From positions 1-49,700 of the forward strand of contig NZ_NOYD01000010.1 of assembly GCF_002258315.1 (NCBI RefSeq): 49,700 nucleotides of DNA, in the 5' to 3' direction. Below, piece after piece: positions 20,792 through 29,606 of this stretch. Positions within the stretch are counted from its first letter, which is position 1; every line of letters begins with the position of its first letter. The DNA comes from Rhodococcus sp. 06-462-5. GTDB lineage: Bacteria > Actinomycetota > Actinomycetes > Mycobacteriales > Mycobacteriaceae. The notes under the pieces are model-generated. The model saw nothing but the letters and a program-made list of their open reading frames with translations. It ran no database searches and was not told the origin of the DNA. Made by a program: the position numbers and the translations under genes.

Positions 20792-22012
20792 TCACGCGGT
20801 CGGAACTGGCGGCACAGCGTCGAGAACTGTTTTGAGATCGGCAGCCTCTCGCACCATGCGGCGGAGCTGGATTGCGAGACGCGGTTGCCCTGCCACCACC
20901 ACGCCCATCACGACACCGTCCTTGGCGTGTACGGACAGGAAGGTGGTCGCCGTCGAGGTGACCCTGGCAACGTCGTCCCTCTGGTCGATGTCGCCGATGA
21001 TCTGGAGCTTTGCGCCGAATTGGTCGGACCACACGTATGGCAGTGGTTTTTTCTCATCACCCGCCTCGCCGCTCCCCAGCAGGCCGCCGACGGCACGTGC
21101 CTGTTCGGTGGCGCGTGTCCAGTGCTGTCCGCGAGGTTCGCGTCGACCTTGCCACTGCCACTGGGCGCAATCTCCTACGGCGTAAATTGGGCGGTCCGTC
21201 GCCGCGCCCAGCACCGTGCCGACATCGTCCGTCAGTATTCCTCCGTCTATAGGAACTCCAGATCCCCTCAGCCATCCAATGTTCGGTGCTGCGCCCAACC
21301 CCGCGACCACCACGTCGGCTTCGATGCGGGTGCCGTCGTCGAGTGTGACTTCGTGGCGTAGACCATCGAGCTTTTCGACGGACTGGGCTGAGCAGCCGGC
21401 ATGGACCACCACCCCGTTCGCCTCGTGAACGGTGCGCAGCCAGCGTGCAGCGGGCGCGCCAATAGAGCGGTGGCACGGGCCATCTCCACGGCAGACAAGG
21501 TGGACGGTAGCTGACCACGCCGACGAAACGGTCGCCGCCACCTCTGCTGCAACGAATCCGGAGCCGATGACGACGACGTCTCGGGCACCCGCGAGGTGAT
21601 CTCTCAGTCGCTCGGCGTCGTCGAGCGTGCGTAGCGTGTGAACGCCCTCCGCGCCTGGCCAACTCGTGGCGGAGGCGCCCGTGGCGATGACGAGGGCGTC
21701 GTAGGTCAGTCTTAGTCCGCTCCTCAACACGACCGTGCCTGCTGCGATACCCAGTCTCTCAGCAGGATCGGCGGCTATGTACTCGATGCACAAGGCCGCC
21801 AACTCGTCGGCCGTGACGAGTGCAGAACGCGACGAGTCCCAGATGCCTTGCAGGACTTGTTTCGACAACGGGGGCAGGTCGTACGGAAGGTGGTGCTGAT
21901 CCCCGACGATCGTGATGTCTCCTACCCACCCCGATTGGCGGGCAACCTGGGCGGTGCGGAAGCCGGCAACTCCTGTTCCGACCACCACAAGGTGCTTGCC
22001 GCCGCCGCTCAT
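20792..22012 (-). CDS. FAD-dependent ferredoxin reductase of the dioxygenase system
   Basis: Protein of 406 aa of the ONFR/rhodocoxin-reductase type. The FAD-binding GxGxxG is VVVGTGVAGFRTA near residue 10, the NAD-binding one is VVVIGSGFVAAEVA near 147, and the C-terminal FAD contact is PIYAVGDCAQW. It would pass electrons from NADH to the neighbouring ferredoxin. It is the last gene of the leftward dioxygenase operon and overlaps the ferredoxin stop by 4 bases (ATGA). Confidence 0.92.
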   Translation of the reverse strand: MSGGGKHLVVVGTGVAGFRTAQVARQSGWVGDITIVGDQHHLPYDLPPLSKQVLQGIWDSSRSALVTADELAALCIEYIAADPAERLGIAAGTVVLRSGLRLTYDALVIATGASATSWPGAEGVHTLRTLDDAERLRDHLAGARDVVVIGSGFVAAEVAATVSSAWSATVHLVCRGDGPCHRSIGAPAARWLRTVHEANGVVVHAGCSAQSVEKLDGLRHEVTLDDGTRIEADVVVAGLGAAPNIGWLRGSGVPIDGGILTDDVGTVLGAATDRPIYAVGDCAQWQWQGRREPRGQHWTRATEQARAVGGLLGSGEAGDEKKPLPYVWSDQFGAKLQIIGDIDQRDDVARVTSTATTFLSVHAKDGVVMGVVVAGQPRLAIQLRRMVREAADLKTVLDAVPPVPTA

Positions 22013-22203
22013 TCAGCCAAGCTTAACGCTCGGACCGGGCACGAGTGCACGGCCGCCGCGACAACCTCTCGCTCGTCTTCGGTGAACTGAGCCTTGAGGG
22101 CTACGACCAAACCGTCGTCGTCCAGATCGAACGACTCCGGTGCGTCCATGGCGCAGTTGCCATACCCCTGGCATATCGACCTGTCGGCTTTTACTGTGAA
22201 CAA
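22009..22203 (-). CDS. Small [3Fe-4S]-type ferredoxin
   Basis: Protein of 64 aa. It has Cys11, Cys17 and Cys55 (CQGYGNC and SCPVRAL); the place of the fourth ligand, residue 14, is Tyr. This is the signature of actinobacterial single-cluster 3Fe-4S ferredoxins that usually serve cytochromes P450. Here the gene lies between Rieske oxygenase genes and a ferredoxin reductase, so it is the likely electron carrier for the oxygenase. Start is ATG 22203. Confidence 0.9.
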   Translation of the reverse strand: MFTVKADRSICQGYGNCAMDAPESFDLDDDGLVVALKAQFTEDEREVVAAAVHSCPVRALSLAE

Positions 22204-22236
22204 CGGTGTCTCCTCGGCAGAATTTTCGTACGGTGA

Positions 22237-22455
22237 TCAGCGGTCGAGATCGCGGGCGACCAGGGCTTCGAGGTCGGGGGGCGTCAGCGACGACAGGACC
22301 TCCAAGACGACCGGATCGAGAAGTATCGACGTATTGCGTGAGTGGGACCGCACCATGAGACGCTCGCCGTTGCCGAACTTCTGAAGGGCTACGTCCACGA
22401 AGGCGAACTCGTTGGAAACGCGGAACTCGACGAGTGTCTCGTCGTCCTCGGTCAT
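22237..22455 (-). CDS. Unknown 72-aa protein of the dioxygenase operon
   Basis: Small protein with acidic ends and a compact core (VEFRVSNEFAFVDVALQKFGNGERLMVRS). No Cys ligands or domain recognised. Its ATG overlaps the beta-subunit stop by 4 bases and the ferredoxin start lies 34 bases downstream, so it is embedded in the operon. It may be an accessory or third subunit of the oxygenase; nothing in the sequence proves that. Confidence 0.7.
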   Translation of the reverse strand: MTEDDETLVEFRVSNEFAFVDVALQKFGNGERLMVRSHSRNTSILLDPVVLEVLSSLTPPDLEALVARDLDR

Positions 22456-23036
22456 AGGAAGATGCCGAGGTTGGCCGTGGGCAGCACGGTGTGCTCGAGG
22501 TAGATGGTTCGGCGCGCCAGGAGCACGTTCTTACCGTCGAAACGCAATCGATCGTGGCGCTGACCGGCAAGAAGGTCCGGCTCGAGGCGGTCTCGGCCAC
22601 GGAAAAGCAGGAACGAGCTTGCCACCTCGTACTCGCCGGAACCGGTCTGGTTGAGGATCTCCACGCCCGAGACGACGCGACGTAGCCGAGATGGTGGCTC
22701 TTCCGCCCACGCGTGCTCGGTGTCGAGACGTTCGATGCGCATTCGCAGTGACGCGTGATCCTCCTGCATGTGACGCGCTTTCGGGGAGAACTCTCCGAAT
22801 CGAGATCGTCGCTCGCGCGAGAGTCGAACCGGAACCGAGTACGTGATGTCGGGGGTCAGCAGGGCGAACCATTCCCACAGTCGGCGCGAGTCGTCGAGTA
22901 TCCGCGACTCGTGGTCCAGGAAGGCTCGAAAGGTCGAGAGCAACAACAACGTTCGTTCGTCGACGTGGAAGCCGATGGCGGGTGGGGGGGAGTCACCGTC
23001 TACGTTGAGAAGTGAGTTCGGCGAGGACTGGTTCAT
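22452..23036 (-). CDS. Aromatic-ring-hydroxylating dioxygenase, beta (small) subunit
   Basis: Protein of 194 aa, the normal beta-subunit length, with a cystatin/NTF2-like fold pattern: FRAFLDHESRILDDSRRLWEWFALLTPDITYSVPV in spaced form at residues about 30-70, then RRVVSGVEI and a C-terminal IYLEHTVLP. It stabilises the alpha3-beta3 oxygenase. The ATG at 23036 overlaps the alpha-subunit stop (ATGA); a longer frame to 23249 exists but would run inside the alpha gene. Confidence 0.9.
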   Translation of the reverse strand: MNQSSPNSLLNVDGDSPPPAIGFHVDERTLLLLSTFRAFLDHESRILDDSRRLWEWFALLTPDITYSVPVRLSRERRSRFGEFSPKARHMQEDHASLRMRIERLDTEHAWAEEPPSRLRRVVSGVEILNQTGSGEYEVASSFLLFRGRDRLEPDLLAGQRHDRLRFDGKNVLLARRTIYLEHTVLPTANLGIFL

Positions 23037-24370
23037 GGGTTGATCTCCGTCTCCATCATCGTCAGCCAGTGCTGCATGAAGGCGCGTTGGTTGCTTTCGT
23101 TGTAGCTTTTGTCGTGAGCTTGTCCCGGTCCAGCGAGAGTGTCCACCACACCACCGACAGACATGTTCCCGAGACCGAGCTGATAGTTGAAGCGCATATC
23201 CAGGGTCTCGGCCATCACGCTTCGACCTGCGACGGTGCTGCCCTCCCAAATTGCCATGTCATCTTGCTCTAGCAGCCCAGCTGGGCCCAGGATGGCCAGT
23301 CCCGCAGCGTAGATTCCGTCCCGGTGTTCCTCGGGCTCGGCGTAATAGCAGCAGAGCCAGTTCCACACTTCCGTCTTGTGCGGTCCGTCCGGCTGCCACA
23401 CGCGAAGCATGAGGTAGATCGGGATGAGACCCGTCGCCGTCGGCGCCCCGAGGAAGCGAAAGACGCTGAAGTTGGGGAAGAAAGTGCCGGTGAAGAGGTA
23501 GTGGGTCTTGTGGAGTTCGAGATGGCTGTCGTCGACGTGGGCCTGGTCGAAATTCGCCCACACCTCGGGGGAGTGGCCGAACGGGCCCAAACCGTAGGCC
23601 GGCGCGAACGCGGCTGTGGCGGTGAACGCGTGACCGGGACCCGCGATGAACTGCGCGTTGGTCTCGTTACCGTCGCGCGGATCGGGGATGACCCCGATCT
23701 CGACCGCCGATGCATGGGCAGTGGCGACGTGATAATTGTCGCCACCGAAGTTCTCGGCACCGGACTTCCAGTTGGTGCTCGCGCTCCAGCGGTTGGGTTC
23801 ACCGAGACTGACAAGTCCCCGAGAGTCGAGCCCGAAGAACGCTTCCAGATACCACAGGGCGTCGCCTGCGTAGTCGTCGAAACTGGGTGTACTCGGATCC
23901 AAGCAGGCGAACACGAGCCCCCAGCGCTTTTCGACGCGGGCTTCGAGTAGCCCCCACTGTTTGGGGTCGAGGTCGCGGTACGCCCTTGGGCGCTTGGGTG
24001 CACCGGTCCACGATCCATCGCTTGCGTAGGTCCAGCCGTGGTAGGGGCACCGGAAGTGCGACGAATTGCCCTGATCGTCGCGGCAGACGATGGTTCCGCG
24101 GTGCCGACACTTGTTGAGTAGGACGTGGATCTCGCCATCGGCGCCGCGAGACATGATCACTTCGTCCTCGCCCATGCGGCGCAGAACGTAGTCGCCGATC
24201 TCCTTCACCTCGTCTGTGAGTCCGAGGAAGAGCCATGAGCGCGCGAACACTCGCCGAAGCTCGGCTGCGTGCACATCGGCGTCCCCGAACAACGCTGGGG
24301 GTATGAGGCCGTCGTCCAGACCTCGGGCCAGCTTGCTGACAGTGGTCGCAACGGGGTCCGTTGTGGTCAT
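23033..24370 (-). CDS. Rieske non-heme iron dioxygenase, alpha (large) subunit
   Basis: Protein of 445 aa. The N-terminal Rieske [2Fe-2S] domain has Cys88-x-His90 and Cys108-x2-His111 (NKCRHRG and CPYHGW). The C-terminal catalytic domain has His214 and His219 with bridging Asp211 in ENFGGDNYHVATAH. A later LLEQDDMAIWEG supplies the Asp ligand. Such enzymes add O2 across an aromatic ring to give cis-dihydrodiols or, with amino or carboxyl substituents, catechols. The substrate is unknown. It is the first gene of a five-gene leftward operon, divergent from an extradiol dioxygenase. Confidence 0.94.
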   Translation of the reverse strand: MTTTDPVATTVSKLARGLDDGLIPPALFGDADVHAAELRRVFARSWLFLGLTDEVKEIGDYVLRRMGEDEVIMSRGADGEIHVLLNKCRHRGTIVCRDDQGNSSHFRCPYHGWTYASDGSWTGAPKRPRAYRDLDPKQWGLLEARVEKRWGLVFACLDPSTPSFDDYAGDALWYLEAFFGLDSRGLVSLGEPNRWSASTNWKSGAENFGGDNYHVATAHASAVEIGVIPDPRDGNETNAQFIAGPGHAFTATAAFAPAYGLGPFGHSPEVWANFDQAHVDDSHLELHKTHYLFTGTFFPNFSVFRFLGAPTATGLIPIYLMLRVWQPDGPHKTEVWNWLCCYYAEPEEHRDGIYAAGLAILGPAGLLEQDDMAIWEGSTVAGRSVMAETLDMRFNYQLGLGNMSVGGVVDTLAGPGQAHDKSYNESNQRAFMQHWLTMMETEINP

Positions 24371-24513
24371 GGCTCTCCTTGGGTGATCGGCGCAGCGATT
24401 CCGCTGGCGTGACGGACATCACGATGCCATGGTCGGCCGCATTTGGCATTGGCGGAACCCCACCAAGTGGAATGCCGGTCATTGATCGAAATCATAGTTC
24501 GGCACCGTCACCG

Positions 24514-24535
24514 GCATCTCGATACATCGATCTGG
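24514..24535. promoter_or_regulatory. Candidate LysR-type site between dioxygenase operon and ring-cleavage genes
   Basis: GCATCTCGATACATCGATCTGG lies within the 250-base divergent promoter region; the two TCGAT/ATCGA half-motifs overlap and partly mirror each other. A similar ATCGAT/TATCGA arrangement occurs in front of the distal LysR gene at 29607-29631. The similarity is short and may be chance. Confidence 0.35.
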
Positions 24536-24620
24536 CCGATGCGCTACATACGATCACGGTGCCTTCCCCGATAAATGAGCTGAACCCAAGATTGGCGGAC
24601 GGCTCTACGAGAGGAACACC

Positions 24621-25559
24621 GTGTACATCCACAGCCTCGGCTACATCGGCGTGACCAGTCCTGCTGCAGATCAGTGGACTGACTTCGGAACTTCGATTTT
24701 CGGACTCGAGGTGACCGAGAGAAGCTGGGACGACGACCCGGTGCGGATTCGTTGGGATGATCGACCCTTCCGCCTAGCGGTTCATCAAGGCCCCGAGGAC
24801 ACCATCGCCTACGTCGGCTGGGAGGCACCGACGCGGCAGGCATACTCCGCGATGCTCGCTCACTTGGAATCGTCCGGCGCCACGGTCAAAGCCAGTACCG
24901 ACACCGAGCGACGCGCCCGGCAGGTCCGCGACATGGTCTGGTTCGAAGATCCATTCGGACTTCGCCACGAGATGTTTCAGGGTTCTGTGTCGCTCGACCG
25001 ATCCTTCCGCGGCGGCCGCAGCACGTCGTCGTTCGTCACGGGCGACAAGGGACTGGGTCACGCAGTCATCAACGTGCCGAGTCTGGAAACGGCCTTGCCG
25101 TTCTACGAGGATGTTCTCGGACTTAGGTGTTCGGACATCGTCGGTCTCGGCCCGCTCGGCACGATGATGTTCATGCGTTGCAATCGGCGCCACCACAGCG
25201 CCGCCCTGTGGGAGCGGCCCGGTCTGCTCGGGCTGCAACACCTGATGGTCGAGTCGGCAGACCTGAACGATGTGGGGAAGGCCTACGACCTGGTGCAGGC
25301 CTCGGATTACGAGGTCTCCTCGACGATGGGGCGTCACACGGGCGACGAGCAACTCTCGTTCTACACCCGCACGCCGAGCGGGTTCGATCTCGAATTTGGT
25401 TGCGACTCAATCGATGTCATCGAGTCCGAGTGGACCATGCGCTACTTCGATCCTGCTGCCGGCGCGCCCAACGAGGTGTGGGGTCATCACTGGCAACATC
25501 TCTCTCCCCAGTCTTCCCTGCATCCATGGCCGCCCGAGACCGCCGGAGCGAGCTCATGA
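24621..25559 (+). CDS. Type I extradiol ring-cleavage dioxygenase
   Basis: Protein of 312 aa with two vicinal-oxygen-chelate modules, the second catalytic. Ligands and acid/base residues can be placed: His147 (GLGHAVINV), His207 (LQHLMVES), Tyr248 (SFYTRTPSG) and Glu258 (FDLEFG). This is the 2,3-dihydroxybiphenyl 1,2-dioxygenase layout. It would open a catechol made by the neighbouring Rieske enzyme. GTG 24621 has AGAGGA 5 bases upstream. The stop overlaps the next ATG by 4 bases. Confidence 0.92.
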   Translation: MYIHSLGYIGVTSPAADQWTDFGTSIFGLEVTERSWDDDPVRIRWDDRPFRLAVHQGPEDTIAYVGWEAPTRQAYSAMLAHLESSGATVKASTDTERRARQVRDMVWFEDPFGLRHEMFQGSVSLDRSFRGGRSTSSFVTGDKGLGHAVINVPSLETALPFYEDVLGLRCSDIVGLGPLGTMMFMRCNRRHHSAALWERPGLLGLQHLMVESADLNDVGKAYDLVQASDYEVSSTMGRHTGDEQLSFYTRTPSGFDLEFGCDSIDVIESEWTMRYFDPAAGAPNEVWGHHWQHLSPQSSLHPWPPETAGASS

Positions 25560-26521
25560 TCGACGTTCACGCTCATCTTTTCTTCGACGAATTACTTGGA
25601 ATGGCAGGCGATTACGGACCTGCGCTCGCGTCGAGCAGTAGTGGGAACGAACTGGTGACCGGGTCGTACCGGTGGCCCATGGGCGGCTTGACGCGGCTGA
25701 GCATCGACCCCAGCGAACGAGTCGCGGCGCTCGACGAAGCCGGCATCGACATGCAGGTGGTCTCGCTGTCGCCGCTGTGGTTCTTCCATCACACGTCGGT
25801 CGACGTCGCCGGCCCGTTCTTGCGGCGGGCGAACGAGCTGGTCGCGGAGTTCTGCGCGAGAGCGCCGGGTCGGCTTCTGGGCCTCGCGGCGATACCGGCA
25901 CAGGACGCCGAATCCGCTGTGGCAGAACTCGAACGAGCGGCGGAGTCCTCGCTGGTGGGTGCGTACTTCGGGATGGATGCGCGCAACACCCTCGACGCCC
26001 CCGAACTCGACGCCGTGTACGAGGCGTGCGTCGCGCTCGATCTTCCGTTGTTCATCCATTCCACGGTGAGCGGCGTCGACGGACCACCGGGCGACCCTCG
26101 ACTCGAACGCTGGCTGGGGCAGGTCACCGTGGGTTATCCCATCGAAGAGACCTTGGCCGTCCAAGCTCTGGTCCTCGGCGGTGTGCTCGAGCGTCATCCG
26201 CGGCTCGACGTCGTGCTCCCGCACGGCGGCGGCGGCTTTCCGATGATTTGCGGTCGTCTGCGTGACTGGGTCAAACACTCCCTGGCCGCCCCGGTGGGTC
26301 TCGAGCAGTTCGACTCAGCGGTCGGACGTCTGTGGTTCGACACCCATGTTCACAGCGAGGCGTCGCTGACGCTGCTCGAGTCCGTGGCCAACCCGCACCA
26401 CCTCGTCTACGGCTCGAACTTCGGCGGATGGGACACCGGGCATGCGCGCGAGGTCGCGTCGATCGCTGACCGATTGAACGCGAACGCGTCCCGGTTGCTG
26501 CGACTGCCTTCGGCCCGCTAG
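25556..26521 (+). CDS. ACMSD-family amidohydrolase (decarboxylase or hydrolase)
   Basis: Protein of 321 aa of the amidohydrolase-2 superfamily. Metal ligands His5 and His7 (DVHAHLF), His168 (LFIHSTV) and His223 (LPHGGGGFP) are present. The strand-8 residue, normally Asp in GSDYP-type motifs, is Asn288 here (VYGSNFGGWD). Family members decarboxylate or hydrate ring-cleavage products. Coupled to the extradiol dioxygenase (ATGA), it probably acts on its product. The Asp-to-Asn change makes the reaction uncertain. Confidence 0.85.
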   Translation: MIDVHAHLFFDELLGMAGDYGPALASSSSGNELVTGSYRWPMGGLTRLSIDPSERVAALDEAGIDMQVVSLSPLWFFHHTSVDVAGPFLRRANELVAEFCARAPGRLLGLAAIPAQDAESAVAELERAAESSLVGAYFGMDARNTLDAPELDAVYEACVALDLPLFIHSTVSGVDGPPGDPRLERWLGQVTVGYPIEETLAVQALVLGGVLERHPRLDVVLPHGGGGFPMICGRLRDWVKHSLAAPVGLEQFDSAVGRLWFDTHVHSEASLTLLESVANPHHLVYGSNFGGWDTGHAREVASIADRLNANASRLLRLPSAR

Positions 26522-26575
26522 CGCTTCTATCCTCTCTGCCACTTCACTCCACCGCAGCAACTCGAGGAGAACCCT

Positions 26576-27715
26576 GTGTTTCGAGCATTCCCCAACAACT
26601 ATGTCTGGAACCTCTCGGCCAACATCGCCCTCAACACCGGCGGCTTGATCGATGAAGTCGTCCGCATCTGTGATTCGCTGGTCGACGCCTCCGAACTCGG
26701 TGACGACGACGGCACGGAGCAGTTTTTCCGTGCGTGGTGCGACATGGCGGATAAATTGAGAGCGCGTGCGGAGCGCGCCGACAGTGCGGGTCATCCGTTG
26801 TCGGCCAGCGACTTCTACCTGCGGTCCTGGGTTTACTACCAGACGGCCGAGCGGATGCAGTCTCGGAGCTACGCACCCCGGTGGGAGGCTTACAAGCTCG
26901 GTCTCGACTCGATGCACCGCGCGATCGACGTCGGTGACGTCAACGCCGAATTGGTGGAAGTTCCGTACGAGGGAGTGACGCTGCCGGCGTACTTAGTCAA
27001 GGCCCGCGGAGTCGACAAGGCGCCTGTGATGGTGTTCTACAACGGTTTGGACAGCACCAAGGAGATGGTGATCGGAGGCGGCATCGGAGACCAATTCGCT
27101 CGCCGCGGGATCTCGGTGCTGGTCGTGGATCACCCTGGCTCGGGCGAGGCCCTTCGCCTGCGCGGTCTGACCGGCTACCACGACAGCGAGCGGTGGTCGG
27201 CACCCGTGATCGACTATCTCGAGACGAGAAGCGATGTCGACGCGGACCGCATCGGTGTCGTCGCGTGGTCACTGGGTGGCTACTACGCGCCTCGCGCCGC
27301 AGCATTCGAGAAGCGGTTCAAACTGTGTGTCGCGTGGGGTGCCAACTACAACTGGGGGGAGCTGCAGAAGCGTCGCTTGGCGAAGGAAGGTGACAGGCCG
27401 GTGCCGCACTACTGGGATCACGTGCAGTGGGTGTTCGGCAAGGAGAGCCTCGAGGAATTCATGGAGTTCGCTCCGCTGATGACCTTGGAGGGCGTGGTCG
27501 AGAAGATCGACGTGCCCTTCCTGATCACGCACGGTGATCTCGACACCCAAATTCCGCGCGAGTATGCGTACGCGCAGTACGAGGCTGCCGTCAACAGTCC
27601 GGTCCGTCAGCTCAAGTTCTTCACGGCAGAAGAAGGCGGCGCGATGCATGCGAGTGCTGACAACTTGCCTGTCGCAGCATCTTTCATCTCTGACTGGGTA
27701 TCGGACCACCTCTGA
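26576..27715 (+). CDS. Alpha/beta hydrolase, C-C bond hydrolase-like
   Basis: Protein of 379 aa. A helical N-terminal segment (about 1-125) precedes a C-terminal alpha/beta hydrolase core. The proposed triad is Ser232 in AWSLGGYY, Asp323 in THGDLDT and His358 in GAMHAS. The N-terminal cap plus this core recalls the 2,6-dihydroxypseudooxynicotine hydrolase type, which breaks a C-C bond in a ketone side chain. GTG 26576 follows GAGGAGA by 5 bases. It lies 54 bases after the ACMSD-like gene and most likely cleaves the meta-cleavage product of the same pathway. Confidence 0.85.
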   Translation: MFRAFPNNYVWNLSANIALNTGGLIDEVVRICDSLVDASELGDDDGTEQFFRAWCDMADKLRARAERADSAGHPLSASDFYLRSWVYYQTAERMQSRSYAPRWEAYKLGLDSMHRAIDVGDVNAELVEVPYEGVTLPAYLVKARGVDKAPVMVFYNGLDSTKEMVIGGGIGDQFARRGISVLVVDHPGSGEALRLRGLTGYHDSERWSAPVIDYLETRSDVDADRIGVVAWSLGGYYAPRAAAFEKRFKLCVAWGANYNWGELQKRRLAKEGDRPVPHYWDHVQWVFGKESLEEFMEFAPLMTLEGVVEKIDVPFLITHGDLDTQIPREYAYAQYEAAVNSPVRQLKFFTAEEGGAMHASADNLPVAASFISDWVSDHL

Positions 27716-27737
27716 GTCCTGGCTCGACGAGCCGTGC

Positions 27738-28655
27738 TCAGACCATGTTCTTGCCGACCTCGTGAATCTGAGCTCGGAGCCAACGGTTCGCTGGGTCGCG
27801 AGCGGTGCGTTCGCTCCAGAACGCGGTTTCGTCTATCATTGTCGGATTCGCCGGCGGCTCGAACGTGACCAGATCGAAGCGTTCGGCGGCCAGTCGAGCC
27901 AAGCGGCTGGGGGCCAGACACACGAAGTGGGTCTTCTGAACGAGATAGGCGGAGAGCAAGAAGGTTTCGGTCGTGATGTCGTGGCCGTGAAGGCCCGCCA
28001 ACCGGTCGAACTCGACTTGCGCAACCGCAGGCAGTTCCTCCCCGGAGTATCCGACGTGTGACAGCAGTGCGAAGTCCTCCCACGTTCGCGCACCTCTCGC
28101 ACGTTCGTTGTCGGGATCGGCGAGGTAGACATACCGATCGCGGAAAACGAACTGCTCGTGAAGGCCCGCTGTGTCGCTCGCGACCGCGCTGGGGAGGATG
28201 GCAAGTTCGGCGGATCCGCCTCTGAGACGGTCGGCGAAGTCGGGGGACAGGTCACGCGTCTGAAGTCTGATGTGCGGCGCAATCTCGACCAGCCGTTGCA
28301 TCAACGGCTGCAACAGTATCAGCGCGACGAAGTCACTGGTCAGAATCGTGAACGTGGAGCGCGACGTCGCCGGGTCGAAGACATGCCGTTGGCCGAGAAT
28401 TGTCTCGAATCGACCGAGAGCCTCGGCCACCGGCTCGACGAGGTCGTCGGCGGCGGGTGTGCGCACGAGGCCGCGGCCCTTGCGCACCAGTAAGGGGTCC
28501 CCGAAGGTTGTACGTAGTCGTTTGAGCGTCGAGCTCATGGCCGGCTGCCCCACCCGAAGACGTTCTGCCGCCCGCGAGACGTTCTGCTCCTCGAGCAGAA
28601 CGTGAAGGGCCACAAGGAGGTTCAGGTCCAGGTCCCGAGTGGCGTCTGGGCTCAC
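27738..28655 (-). CDS. LysR-family transcriptional regulator (proximal)
   Basis: Protein of 305 aa. The N-terminal helix-turn-helix is DLNLLVALHVLLEEQNVSRAAERL with VGQPAMSSTLKRLR, of the NodD/LinR-like subgroup. The C-terminal substrate-binding domain starts at about residue 100. It is convergent with the alpha/beta hydrolase gene (22-base gap). GTG start overlaps the stop of the second LysR gene (GTGA), so the pair is one operon. Likely controls the flanking aromatic genes. Confidence 0.92.
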   Translation of the reverse strand: MSPDATRDLDLNLLVALHVLLEEQNVSRAAERLRVGQPAMSSTLKRLRTTFGDPLLVRKGRGLVRTPAADDLVEPVAEALGRFETILGQRHVFDPATSRSTFTILTSDFVALILLQPLMQRLVEIAPHIRLQTRDLSPDFADRLRGGSAELAILPSAVASDTAGLHEQFVFRDRYVYLADPDNERARGARTWEDFALLSHVGYSGEELPAVAQVEFDRLAGLHGHDITTETFLLSAYLVQKTHFVCLAPSRLARLAAERFDLVTFEPPANPTMIDETAFWSERTARDPANRWLRAQIHEVGKNMV

Positions 28656-29590
28656 TGTTCTTCCTCCGCCAGGGCTGCGCTCACCCGATCGAGTTGCTCA
28701 CGTAACCACAGCAGTGCTGGATCGCTGCGACGGTGCTGCGCCCAATACATGCTTTCCGCGAAGGGCGGAAGCCTTTTCGGTGCTTCGACGATTCGTATCC
28801 CAGCTGGGCCGGCGAGTCGGTGGGCCAAGCGCGCGGGCATCAGCGCGGCCGTTCTGGTGCCGGCGATCATGAAGGCCGCCGAGACGAAGCTGCGCGTCGT
28901 CAGGTCCATGCCCTGGTTGGCGGGCGGTCGACCGAGCTCCCTCACGCTGACGGTGGCCATCATCCCGCCGCGGTAGGTCACGAGAGGCATCGACTGCAGG
29001 TCGTCGTGGGTCAGCCGATCTCCCACGTCGGTTCGTTGAGCATCGACGACGAAGACATTGCGGTCGGTGAACAGGTCGCTCGACTCGAGTCCCGCCGGTG
29101 ATCCGATCACCGAACGGGGGGCGACGGCCACGTCGGCCGTTCCTCGTCGCAGTTGGCGATCGATGTCCGTGGGAACCGACCGCACATCGATCGTCACCCC
29201 CGGCGCGGTGGCCTGGAGTGTCTTCAGGATCGGATGGAGTAGGACGACGCTGACGTAGTCGCTGGCGATGGCGGACAGGGCGCGCTCGTCGGTAGCGGGA
29301 TCGAATGTCTCACTCCGTGTGCGCAATGCATGTGCCATCGTCAACGCGTCGGCCACTGGTCCCGCCAAGGAGTCGGCCAGGGGAGTGGGCACGAGCCGTG
29401 AGCCGTCGCGAACGAACAGTGGATCGTTGAACAGTCGTCGCAACCGGGACAAGCTCGAACTCATGGCGGGTTGACGAACTCTGCGCCGCGCCGCCGCTTC
29501 CGTCACGCTCCGCTCCGTCAGCAGCGCATCGAGAGCCGCCAACAGATTGAGATCCATGGCGCCCAATCGTTCGGGATCGTTCACAGGCAT
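28652..29590 (-). CDS. LysR-family transcriptional regulator (distal)
   Basis: Protein of 312 aa with the same architecture as its neighbour: MDLNLLAALDALLTERSVTEAA and VRQPAMSSSLSRLR in the helix-turn-helix. The frame is open to 29752, but ATG 29590 has GAGGTGG at the right distance and gives the normal length. The gene is divergent from the FAH-family hydrolase and shares its promoter region, the usual LysR arrangement. The two regulators look like an old tandem duplication. Confidence 0.9.
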   Translation of the reverse strand: MPVNDPERLGAMDLNLLAALDALLTERSVTEAAARRRVRQPAMSSSLSRLRRLFNDPLFVRDGSRLVPTPLADSLAGPVADALTMAHALRTRSETFDPATDERALSAIASDYVSVVLLHPILKTLQATAPGVTIDVRSVPTDIDRQLRRGTADVAVAPRSVIGSPAGLESSDLFTDRNVFVVDAQRTDVGDRLTHDDLQSMPLVTYRGGMMATVSVRELGRPPANQGMDLTTRSFVSAAFMIAGTRTAALMPARLAHRLAGPAGIRIVEAPKRLPPFAESMYWAQHRRSDPALLWLREQLDRVSAALAEEEQ

Positions 29591-29606
29591 GGAAGCCACC
29601 TCGTCA

